DNA of 64,000 bases from Dermacentor variabilis (taxonomy: Eukaryota > Arthropoda > Arachnida > Ixodida > Ixodidae), in NCBI RefSeq assembly GCF_050947875.1, contig NC_134568.1, positions 219,603,673 through 219,667,672 of the forward strand. The letters are read 5' to 3'. Position 1 is the first letter of the stretch; each line of letters starts with the position of its first letter. Shown here piece after piece: positions 47,656-55,616 of this stretch. Below the pieces are notes generated by a model. The model had not been told where the DNA came from and searched no databases. It saw only the letters and a program-made list of their open reading frames with translations. A program made the translations under genes and the position numbers.

Positions 47656-50139
47656 CCCTTTGACGCTCTCGCGCATCAGTGTCTCTATTTTGGCCGCGTC
47701 TCTCTTGGTCCATTTTAGCGCCGAGGCTACGTAATTTACGTGACTCATGAGGAAGGCGTGGTAAAGTCTGATGAGATTGCTCTCGCTGAGCCCTCCTCTG
47801 CGGTTCTTCACCCTGAGGATCAGCCGGAGCATGTTCTCCGTTTTGGACGTGAGTTTCATAACAGTTTGTGTGTTACCACCTTTCGCCTCAATTAGCAGCC
47901 CCAGGATTCTTATAGTGTCCACTCTGGGAATCGGCTGGCCGGCATTCGTATGTAATTTGATCGGTATTTGATCGATCGGCGTCAAATTCCTCATGCCTTG
48001 TTTTGAGGGCCTGTACAGCAACAGTTCCGATTTTCTGGGTGACAGACGGAGTCCCGTTTCCTGCAGGTACTCTTCCGTCGTGTCCAGCGCCTCTTGAAGA
48101 GCCTGCTCGACTTCTGTGTCGGACCCTCCCGGGCACCACACCGTAATGTCGTCTGCGTACAGGGCGTGATTGACGTTGGTCACTCTCGTCAGCCGGTCAG
48201 AGAGCCCTTTCATTGCCAGATTGAATAATAGTGGGGAGAGCACCACCCCTTGTGGGGTGCCCCTCGCGCCCAGCGTGTACCAATCGGAAGTGGTCTGTCC
48301 TATTTTGATCGTGGCTTTCCTGTCTCTGAGGAAGGAGCCTATGTAAGAGTGGAATTTCCGGCCGAGCCCCATCATCGAGATCGTTTCCACTAGAAATCTG
48401 TGTTTGACCGTGGCGAACGCTTTCGTTAGGTCCAGGGCCAGTATGCCCCTGGTGTCTCTGGTCATGCCGTCAATTATATGCTTCTTGAGTAGTAACATTA
48501 CGTCCTGTGTGGAGAGGCCCGGTCTGAAGCCCACCATGTTATGTGGGAAGAGGCCCTCTCTCTCTATGTACCGGGATACTCGGTTATGTATGGCATGTTC
48601 GGCCGTCTTGCCTACGCACGAGGTGAGCGATATTGGCCGCATGTTCTCCGCCGCAAGTGGTTTACCGGGTTTCGGTATAAGTATGACCGAGGCCTCTTTC
48701 CAGACCTCTGGTACTTGTCCCGTTTCCCACACTCTGTTTATTTCTTCGGTGAGCTTCTCGACCGATTTTCCGTCTAGGTTCCTCAACAGTTTGTTCGAGA
48801 CCCCGTCCGGGCCCGTAGCGGAGCGTCCGTTGAGGCCTTGTAAGGCATCCCAAATTTCCGATTCCGTGAAGGGCGCGTCAAGTTCTTCGACCTCTGCCCC
48901 GGCGTATTGTGGATAGTCGCCGTCGCCTGACGGGCCCAGTGGGAGATACGTCTCCGCCAGCTCCTTTAGGAACTCGCTTTCCGTTTTGCCCTGCTCCTTT
49001 TGCTTTTGTAAAATCCTATCGATTGCCAATCTCTGATTGCCTTTGGATTGCCTTTCGTCTAACAGTTGCTTTAGGAGGTTCCATTTGCGCCCGGTTCTCA
49101 TTTGTCCGTCTACCGACGCGCACACCTCGTTCCACTGTTGCTTGGAAAGCTCGATCGAGTGCGCTTCGATTTCCCGGTTTAGTGCCGCTACTTTCTTTCG
49201 TAGTCTGCGATTCAGTCTTTGCGTTTTCCACCTGGCCGTGATGGAATTCTTTGCCTCTAATAGGTGTGCCAATCTCGCGTCCATCCTTTCCACGTTCAGT
49301 TCAGTTTGGACAACCCTCGTCGCGGTGTTAACGTTCTCTTTGAGCATTCTAAAAAGACTGTCTAGATCAGCGTATTCGTTTGTGTCTTCCTTCCTTATTT
49401 TGCGGAAGGCGTCCCAGTCGGTGACCTTAAATTCTCTCGGTGGTGCCGCCCTGATGGGGATCGTGACCGCCAGTATGTAGTGGTCGCTGCCGAGGTTCTC
49501 GTGCAGGTTGCGCCACTCTGCCCCTCGCACGTTCTTGACGAAGGTCAGGTCGGGCGTCGTGTCCCGCGCCACCGACGTGCCTAGTCGAGTCGGATAGCGG
49601 GGGTCCGTCACCAGCTCTAGCGAGCACGTAGTAACTGCCACCAATAGCCGCTCTCCCTTAGGCACTGACCTTGCGTAACCCCAAGCTCCGTGGGGCGCGT
49701 TAAAATCTCCTGCCACTATTAGTGGGGCCCCCCTGGCCATTGAGGCCGCCTTCGTTATTATCGATGTGAACGACTGTCTGTGGTCAGAGGGCGAGCTGTA
49801 CACGTTCACTATGAATACGCTGTTTTTCAGCCAACTGTTCGGTATGAGTTCGATCACGGTTACCTCCGCTTTCGCGTTGCCTAATTTCAAATCTCGTTCC
49901 TGGAAAGAGCATTTGTTCGCAACGAGGGTCGCCACTCCGCGCTTACCCTGTTCGAATTTCGACGAGGCGACCCGGTAGCCGGGCAGGGACGCCTCGCTAC
50001 CCAAAGTTTCTTGTAAGATTATGACGTGCGGTTTGTCCGCCTGTGAGGCAACGAACTGTAGCAGCGGAGCCTTGCGCTTTTTGAAGCTAGCGCAATTCCA
50101 CTGCCACACTACCAGCTCTCTAGTTGAGTTGGTCGCCAT
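47650..50139 (-). CDS. I-type LINE ORF2, endonuclease and reverse transcriptase
   Basis: The start is taken at the ATG at 50139 (MATNSTRELVVWQWNC), which overlaps the gag end by 20 bases; an upstream in-frame ATG at 50166 also exists. Endonuclease: VVWQWNCASFKKRKAPLLQF, VIILQETLGSEASLPGY, LIVAGDFNAPHGAWGY, DTTPDLTFVKN and NLGSDHYILAV, all present. RT: ASVILIPKPGKP, MRPISLTSCVGKTAE, ILALDLTKAFATVKH (first Asp kept, the later D of KAFD is A), RGTPQGVVLSPLLFN, NHALYADDITVW (YADD) and LRLSPRKSELLLYR. The frame ends ESVKGC-stop where relatives continue into VLGLP, caused by one missing base in AAAGGG. Confidence 0.9.
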   Translation of the reverse strand: MATNSTRELVVWQWNCASFKKRKAPLLQFVASQADKPHVIILQETLGSEASLPGYRVASSKFEQGKRGVATLVANKCSFQERDLKLGNAKAEVTVIELIPNSWLKNSVFIVNVYSSPSDHRQSFTSIITKAASMARGAPLIVAGDFNAPHGAWGYARSVPKGERLLVAVTTCSLELVTDPRYPTRLGTSVARDTTPDLTFVKNVRGAEWRNLHENLGSDHYILAVTIPIRAAPPREFKVTDWDAFRKIRKEDTNEYADLDSLFRMLKENVNTATRVVQTELNVERMDARLAHLLEAKNSITARWKTQRLNRRLRKKVAALNREIEAHSIELSKQQWNEVCASVDGQMRTGRKWNLLKQLLDERQSKGNQRLAIDRILQKQKEQGKTESEFLKELAETYLPLGPSGDGDYPQYAGAEVEELDAPFTESEIWDALQGLNGRSATGPDGVSNKLLRNLDGKSVEKLTEEINRVWETGQVPEVWKEASVILIPKPGKPLAAENMRPISLTSCVGKTAEHAIHNRVSRYIEREGLFPHNMVGFRPGLSTQDVMLLLKKHIIDGMTRDTRGILALDLTKAFATVKHRFLVETISMMGLGRKFHSYIGSFLRDRKATIKIGQTTSDWYTLGARGTPQGVVLSPLLFNLAMKGLSDRLTRVTNVNHALYADDITVWCPGGSDTEVEQALQEALDTTEEYLQETGLRLSPRKSELLLYRPSKQGMRNLTPIDQIPIKLHTNAGQPIPRVDTIRILGLLIEAKGGNTQTVMKLTSKTENMLRLILRVKNRRGGLSESNLIRLYHAFLMSHVNYVASALKWTKRDAAKIETLMRESVKGC

Positions 50140-51745
50140 GATTGATGCCTTGGATTTGTTTAGCACCCGCAGGCGCCACGTGTCCTTCGATACGCGTCAC
50201 TCTTGCCGCGAGCGCTACCATGCTTTCCGCTAGTTGCTGGACCATTAGCTGCAAAGAGCTAATCGACTGCTTAATTCCCAATAGGACGCTACTGGACTCG
50301 GGTTCCGCCGGGTCTCCCTCCTCCGTCAGGGGAGGGGCCCTGCGTTTGACCGAGCGAACCGACTGCTCCCCTTGCGGGGTCGGTGTACTTTGCGGCACCT
50401 GCTGCTGCTGTTGTTCGACTAGCTGAGGAGTGGAACCGTGTTTCCGAAACGATTCGAAATCCGCCCTCATTTGCTGAATCTCCGCCTTGAGGCGCGCGTT
50501 TTCTTCCGCTAGCTGAGCTATTCTAGAGTCTTCCTTGTTATGCTTTGGCAATGCTACCTGCGTTACCTTTGATTGTGATTGCGGTTTTGGCTTGGCCCGG
50601 TCCGCCCAGGTCGGCCCTTCTTGAATGCGCACTTGGGAGCGGGAGTGCCCCCTGGAGCGAGAACGGCCTCTCGATCGGCTGCGCTGTTGTAGTGTCGGCA
50701 TTGTCGAACGTCCTCCTCTGGGGGCGCTTGACACGCTGGAATCACGTGATCTACTCTCCAGCTGTTGCGGATGGCTTTGCAGCTGCGATTTCTTCGCATT
50801 TCTGCGTCGGCGCCTCCTGCGCCGCACGACGTAAGGGATTTGGTATCGTTGCTTGCACTTGCTGTCCGCCGTCGGGTGTTGGCCCCCGCAGAGGGCGCAC
50901 TTGGGCGAGCACTGGTGGTCTGCAGCCGGGTCGTTGGCTCTGCAGCCGCGGCACCTCTTCTTGTCAGGATTAGGACAGACGTCGACTCTGTGACCCAAGT
51001 CACCGCACCCGTAGCACACGTCGTTCTGCCGCCTGTAGAGCGTGCAGCGTATTAGGCTTACGCCACACATGACGTAGTTCGGCACTTTCATGCCGTTGAA
51101 GAGCACTACCACCGTCGAGGTGTTTTTCATCCGCTTAGCTTCCAAGGCCATGGGATTTCTTTGGTTCACGATCATGGCCTGAAGCTGGGCCTCGTTGATT
51201 TCGGGGTCCACTCCTCTGATGACCCCCTTGCACGTGTTGTCCGGCGCCGCAATGTATGCGGCCACATTGTATGCACCTTCTCTTAGGTGAAGCTTTTTAA
51301 CTCCGGCGTATGCGTTCGCGTTCTTCTCGGTTGGCGTGGACACGACGAGAATGTTCTGGGTTCCTTTCGGACAAACGATGTCTTCCTCGGTCTCGTTCGG
51401 CGGGAGTAAGGCCGCCATTGCTAGCGCTTGCGCCAGGCGAATCTGACTCACTTTTTTTACGTCGAGGCCGGCTCTCGGCCTCACTATGATGCGAATATGG
51501 TCCCTCGGTAGCCGGGGGAGCCTCGATGCGGCGACGAGGCGCTTGACCGCGCTCTGCGGGCCGGCCGTGTGGCGGCCGCCCTTCGTCTCTGCTCGTCCCT
51601 CGTTGCCGCGGTCCGGAACGGTCGGTCCTGGTGTGGCCTTCTTTTTTCTGCCCATGGCCGTCGTCCAGCCTGGGTGATTCGTTTCTTCTTGGGAGATGTC
51701 CTCTCCCTCCACAACGGTCTCCATAGCGGGCATACGGCCGTGCAC
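50120..51745 (-). CDS. I-type LINE gag-like ORF1, intact
   Basis: A 541-codon frame, the only undamaged LINE ORF here. Beginning MHGRMPAMETVVEGEDISQE, it has a basic N-terminal region and a globular part (RIIVRPRAGLDVKKVSQIRL; ILVVSTPTEKNANAYAGVKK). Three zinc knuckles follow: CYGCGDLGHRVDVC (C-x2-C-x4-H-x4-C), CRGCRANDPAADHQC and CALCGGQHPTADSKC. An Arg/Ser-rich stretch, a coiled coil (AQLAEENARLKAEIQQMRAD), a Gln-rich run and a C-terminal helix complete it. It should coat the LINE RNA. Several in-frame ATGs lie near the start, so the exact initiation codon is uncertain. Confidence 0.9.
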   Translation of the reverse strand: MHGRMPAMETVVEGEDISQEETNHPGWTTAMGRKKKATPGPTVPDRGNEGRAETKGGRHTAGPQSAVKRLVAASRLPRLPRDHIRIIVRPRAGLDVKKVSQIRLAQALAMAALLPPNETEEDIVCPKGTQNILVVSTPTEKNANAYAGVKKLHLREGAYNVAAYIAAPDNTCKGVIRGVDPEINEAQLQAMIVNQRNPMALEAKRMKNTSTVVVLFNGMKVPNYVMCGVSLIRCTLYRRQNDVCYGCGDLGHRVDVCPNPDKKRCRGCRANDPAADHQCSPKCALCGGQHPTADSKCKQRYQIPYVVRRRRRRRRNAKKSQLQSHPQQLESRSRDSSVSSAPRGGRSTMPTLQQRSRSRGRSRSRGHSRSQVRIQEGPTWADRAKPKPQSQSKVTQVALPKHNKEDSRIAQLAEENARLKAEIQQMRADFESFRKHGSTPQLVEQQQQQVPQSTPTPQGEQSVRSVKRRAPPLTEEGDPAEPESSSVLLGIKQSISSLQLMVQQLAESMVALAARVTRIEGHVAPAGAKQIQGINHGDQLN

Positions 51746-52008
51746 ACGTACGAGCGAGGCCTGGGCCTGCTCGCTCCTCGCCCCCGACGATAGGCCTAGT
51801 CGGGTAAAGCTAGCTGAGCCGCGGCGTGGTCCGAACTAAAAAGCCTCGGAAATGGAAAAGAGTTCACTGACGGGGAAAAAAAATCGGACATCGGCGTGTT
51901 CCTTAGAAGAAACTGCGTCGAATAGTGCACATTTCGTTGCTAGGAATCACAGAAATCAGTCCGAAAACGAGCACAGAAGCGGGAGCCGAACATTCCACAT
52001 ACGCACTC
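51746..52008 (-). promoter_or_regulatory. I-type LINE 5' leader (presumed internal promoter)
   Basis: The 263 bases between the target duplication and gag contain no long frame. LINEs of this group normally carry a downstream-type internal promoter in this region; here the assignment rests on position only. The leader starts GAGTGCGTATGTGGAATG on minus. Confidence 0.5.
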
Positions 52009-52019
52009 ACTAATCCACA
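52009..52019. repeat. Target site duplication, right copy
   Basis: ACTAATCCACA, identical to 46449-46459. It adjoins the 5' end of the minus-strand I-type LINE. Confidence 0.9.
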
Positions 52020-53290
52020 AAAAGGGAGACATTAAAGAGCTGAAAAATTATAGGCCCATTAGCTTACTCCAAGTATTATATAAAATATTTACCTAAATAA
52101 TCTCCAATAGAATAAGGGCAACACTGGACTTTAGTCAACCAAGGGAACAGTCTTACTTCAGAAAGGGATACTCTACAATGGATCACATCCATGCCATTAA
52201 TCAGTTTATCGAGAAATCTGCAGAGTATAAGCCTCTCTATATGGCTTTCATATTTTACGAAAAAGCATTTGATTAAGTAGCGATACCAGTAGTCATCGAG
52301 GCATTACGTAATCAAGGAGTATAGACAGCTTACGTAAATACCTTGGAAAGTATCTACAGAGGTTCCACAGCCACCTTAATTCTACACAAGAAAAGTAGGA
52401 AGGTATCTATAAAGAAAGGGGTCAGACAAGGAGACACAATCTCTCCAATGCTGTTCACTGCGTGCTTGGAAGAACTATTCAAGCTATTAAACTGGGAAGG
52501 CTTAGGAGTAAGGATCGGCAGCGAATACCTCAGCAACCTTCGGTTTGCTGATGACATAGTTGTATTCAGCAACACTGCAAACGATTTACAACAAATGATT
52601 GAGGACCTCAACAGGGAGAGTGTAAGAGTGGGGTTAAAGATTAATATGCAGAAGACAAAGATAATGATGAATAACCGGGCAAGGGAACAAGAGTTCAGGA
52701 TCGCCAGTCGGCCTCTAGAGTCTGTGAAGGAGTACGTTTACCTTGGTCAATTAATCACAGGGAACCCTGATCATGAGAAGGAAATTCACAGAAGAATAAA
52801 GATGGGTTGGATCGCATACGGCAGACATTGCCAGCTCCTGACTGGAAGCTTACCATTATCATTGAAAAGGAAGGTGTACAATCAGTGCATTTTACAAGTG
52901 CTGACATATGGGGCAGAGACTTCGAGACGGACAAAGAAGCTTGAGACCAAGTTAAGGACCGCGCAAAGAGTGATAGAATTAAGATTGCTAGGCATAACGT
53001 TAAGAGACCGAAGGAGAGCGGTTTGGATCAGAGAGCAAACTGGTATATACGATATTCTTATTGACATCAAGAGAAAAAAAATGGAGCTGGGCAGGTCATG
53101 TAATGCGCAGGCTAGATAACCGTTAGACCATTAGGGTGACACAATGGGTACCAAGACAAGGGAAGCGCAGTAGAGGACGGCAGAAGACTAGCTGGTGCGA
53201 CGAAATTAGGAAATTTGCGGGTGCTAGTTGGAATCGGTTGGCGCAGCACGGGTAATTGAAGATCGCAGGGAGAAGCCTTCGTCCTGCAGT
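52009..53290 (+). pseudogene. RTE-like (B) reverse transcriptase and C-terminus
   Basis: Plus-strand remnant: LIHKKGDIKELKNYRPISLL, NRIRATLDFSQPREQSYFRK, YSTMDHIHAINQFIEKSAEY, then FIFYEKAFD followed by a stop (the motif A Asp of FIDYEKAFD is replaced by Phe). The main frame 52343-53119 has GVRQGDTISPMLFTACLEEL, NLRFADDIVVFSNTAND (FADD kept), INMQKTKIMMNNRAREQEFR and RLLGITLRDRRRAVWIREQT. It shifts at an A-run near 53070 and ends with words corresponding to WAGHVMRRLDNR and the tail. Confidence 0.85.
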
Positions 53291-53344
53291 GGACATAAAA
53301 TAGGCTGATGGTGATGATAATGGCAGGGGAGAGAGACGAAACGG

Positions 53345-53860
53345 AGGAGAGGGAGAATAAACGTTTAATGATCTGAACCAGTCAGGAAGAATACTTATTT
53401 CTTTACTGAAGGCGTCATTGCAAGGGCCCTTGGCCTTTGCTGCTCCCCCGACCTGGTTCACCAGCTCTCGCTGGTCCTCTAACCGGGGTCGCGAGCATGG
53501 CATCCCACGATTATTCACCGTCCTTTTCTGTGCTTCTCTCTACAGTTCTTCTTTCTTCTTCTTAATTTTTGGGATTGTTGGCTTCTGCCCCTCTGGCAGG
53601 AATGCCCGCCTTGTATGATCTCGGGCTGCGGCGTGTGCCGCTTCGTTTGCCGCCAGGGATTCGTAGCCAGGGTATCCTGACGACATAGCTCTCGGGGACT
53701 TGCGTGCGTATCGATACTTCTTGCAGGATTTGCAGCGATTTTGTGTGTATCCTGCTTTTTTGAAGATTACGACACGCGTATTGCGAGTCGCTCAGTATTA
53801 CACCATTTTCGGGGCACGTGGAGAAGGCCAGTGCTATCGTCGAAGACGAGGCAGGAAAAA
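53345..53860 (-). pseudogene. RNase H and 3' end of a decayed I-type LINE
   Basis: On minus: DSQYACRNLQKSRIHTKSLQ (the RNase H region equal to DSQTACRNYQKGRISTQALS at 25.0 kb), ESYVVRIPWLRIPGGK, then a jump to CSRPRLEDQRELVNQVGGAA and KAKGPCNDAFS, the extreme C-terminus, and an end TCATTAAACGTTTATTCTCC. The zinc tail between these is mostly missing, so an internal deletion is likely. The 5' end is lost before the first RNase H Asp. Confidence 0.65.
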
Positions 53861-54039
53861 TAAGGACGTGGGAAAGGTGGACTTGGCTTTTATATGTAAA
53901 TTGAAGTTTGCAAATTGAAGCCGATACAAAAGTCAAGTTTCGTTATTTCAATGAGTGTAATAAAGCATTTCCTCAGCTTGTTGAGCTAGCCCATGCCCTC
54001 AAGATAAGCAGACAAGTTTAAAGCCGGACGTTGCCTATA

Positions 54040-54430
54040 TGAACAAGGCATTGACCTAATGTGCTTATCAGCGTCAGTGGCGCGCGACTAATTTTCTCCA
54101 TTTGGCTGTCATAAAATGTTTTTTTATTTATATAGGCAGGGCATTAAAATAGGATATGCTCAAACGTTTCTATAGCACCATAGTTGTCGCAGTAAGTATT
54201 GGTAGCTTGTCCAAGCCGACACAAAAGAAAACTGTTTGTAAATGCAGCGCTCAAGCGAAGACAATGATACAGTGTTTCTAGGTGCCGTGGAAGTTGGCGC
54301 AGAAGTTTAGATCCCAAGACCCGGTCTAGCGAATGTTGAAAGACATCTGGTATCTGTAAGGTGTCTTATCTGGACCAAACTGGATTGTAGTGGCGGTTTA
54401 CATGATGTGTTAAATGCATTAGATGTTACA
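54040..54430 (-). pseudogene. C-terminal zinc tail of an I-type LINE, decayed
   Basis: On minus: LLRQLPRHLETLYHCLRLSA, then CRLGQATNTYCDNYGAIETF and EHILF, where the C-x2-C is reduced to C-x2-Y, and after a stop CPAYINKKTFYDSQMEKISR. It matches the plus-strand remnant at 15.3 kb (YCDNCGRLETVEHILL). No RT or RNase H remains. Confidence 0.5.
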
Positions 54431-55552
54431 TTACGCACGTACTTCGCACGGAAATACACGATTGACCCCCTGAAGCAACGCATCGAGGTAACGGATCGCG
54501 CATCGCTCTATGCCAAAGCGGACTAGCCAATTCGTGGTGGCAGCATATTGTCACCGCCAAGGGAATAGGTGCTACGATCATTTATCTGCATAAAACGAAA
54601 GTGAACTACAAGTTGTATACAAAATAAATTATAAGCGCTTGTTAACGCTTTTACATCCGCCAGTGTCTGCGAGTTGGCGTGATCGCGCTCCTGTTTGGTT
54701 GACATCAGCTGTAGCGGCCCCTCCATGTGCACGCTAGGGTGAAACAGTGTGTAATGAGCAGCAGTCGTGCACGGGCCCAACGGTTCGCTAGGCGCGTAGG
54801 GCTTCCATCGGGCGCCAGGCCGCTTTTACGTACGAAGCGCGCACGCGATGGCCGAAGTGCAGGAGCCGTTTCCGGGTTCATTTTTTAAAATAAACAGCAA
54901 ACGGACACGTGGAGCGGTATTGCTGTAATACTCATGGATCTGAAGAAGTGACCATGATGCTTAAAAGCATGATATCTTGAAAATTGTGGCATCGAGCGAG
55001 AGCTTACAGTGAGACAGAAAGAGAGTGGGAGGAAAAGCAGAGAGATTACCAATAGACTGTCCAGTTTTACCCCTACGTTGGCAGAGGCAACACACGCACG
55101 CGCGCACACAGAGAGAGAAACACACACGCACGTATGCACACTCACGTGCACGCATGCAAGAACAAATATTCATTTAAAAATGGCATCGATCTGCTACATT
55201 TGCACATAGATCCCAGTTATTTCGGTTGCAGCATGTATGACACGGCTTCCTATTTTGCGCCAGGGGCTCTTATCTAGGGCGAAATTGCAATATCCGCTCT
55301 TCACTAGTTAGTTTTCAGCTCATAGAAGATATGCTATTGCGCATTAGTTGTTGTGCTTTTGTCCCGACACGTTGCACGCTCGAGATAAGATGCACAACAA
55401 TGGCTCGAGTCATTTCCTGTGGTTGGTCTGACAGAACTATTAATTGATGACCGCTACGTGCGTAGCAGGCACATTCCGCGCTGGCTTCCGAGAATTCCCA
55501 TCGCACGTAGGCTGTTTCGCTCAGTAGGCAGTTCGACGCTGAGCTGCCCGAG
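54431..55552. other. Non-coding span, no gene recognised
   Basis: Contains a CA/GA-rich imperfect microsatellite at about 55085-55160. The last 200 bases before 55553 would be the promoter of the signal-peptide exon; an initiator-like CTCAGTAG is at 55520-55527, but no TATA box lies 30 bases before it. Confidence 0.4.
55085..55160. repeat. Imperfect (CA)n/(GA)n microsatellite
   Basis: Alternating ACACGC, GAGAGA and CACACGCACG words. Low complexity; frames across it are not genes. Confidence 0.8.
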
Positions 55553-55616
55553 ATGGTGCGCCGATGTCTACTCCCGTGGATCGTTGGGCTAATCTGCTGT
55601 GTCCACGCCTTTGTTG
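55553..55616 (+). CDS. Candidate first exon encoding a signal peptide
   Basis: The ATG at 55553 opens MVRRCLLPWIVGLICCVHAF followed by V and the first base of a Gly codon; the next bases are GTAAAG, a good splice donor, with the junction after 55616. The peptide is a textbook secretion signal: two Arg, a hydrophobic core LLPWIVGLICCV, and small residues near the end (HA). Without splicing the frame runs on into repetitive CACACA sequence. A phase-1 intron just after the signal peptide is the usual design of secreted multi-exon proteins in animals. No second exon could be recognised downstream in the window, so the family is unknown. Confidence 0.45.

Larger units (their letters stand above)
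46460..52008 (-). mobile_element. Full-length I-type LINE with gag, EN, RT and RNase H
   Basis: A 5.5-kb element delimited exactly by the 11-base duplication. On minus it has a 5' leader of about 260 bases (51746-52008), gag (50120-51745), an overlapping ORF2 (47650-50139, continuing to 46514 after one frameshift) and a short 3' end. The 3' terminus reads CATTAAAGTTATTTCCTCCC, a variant of the AATAAAGTT end of its relatives. Apart from the single-base lesion, no stop interrupts either ORF, so this is the youngest complete element in the window. The RNase H after RT places it with I-superfamily LINEs. Confidence 0.9.
46080..53320 (+). mobile_element. RTE-like LINE (subfamily B), plus, interrupted by a full-length I-type LINE
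   Basis: The 5'-truncated element runs from about 46080 to 46459 and from 52009 to about 53320, ending in a degenerate GATGGTGATGATAATGG tail. The left part ends at AACATTATACTAATCCACA and the right part restarts ACTAATCCACAAAAAGGGAG, so joining them gives the expected NIILIHKKGD reading. ACTAATCCACA (46449-46459 and 52009-52019) is an 11-base target duplication made by the inserted LINE. Confidence 0.9.

Noticed and set aside
47640..47662. Programmed -1 frameshift joining ORF2 to its RNase H part
   Set aside because: The zero-frame codons are GTC AAA GGG TGC TAG, which do not form a canonical X-XXY-YYZ slippery heptamer; a one-base loss in a run is simpler.
55085..55173. Cys-rich minus-strand frames (CVCVSLSVCARACV), toxin-like at first sight
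   Set aside because: They are translations of the CA/GA-rich microsatellite.
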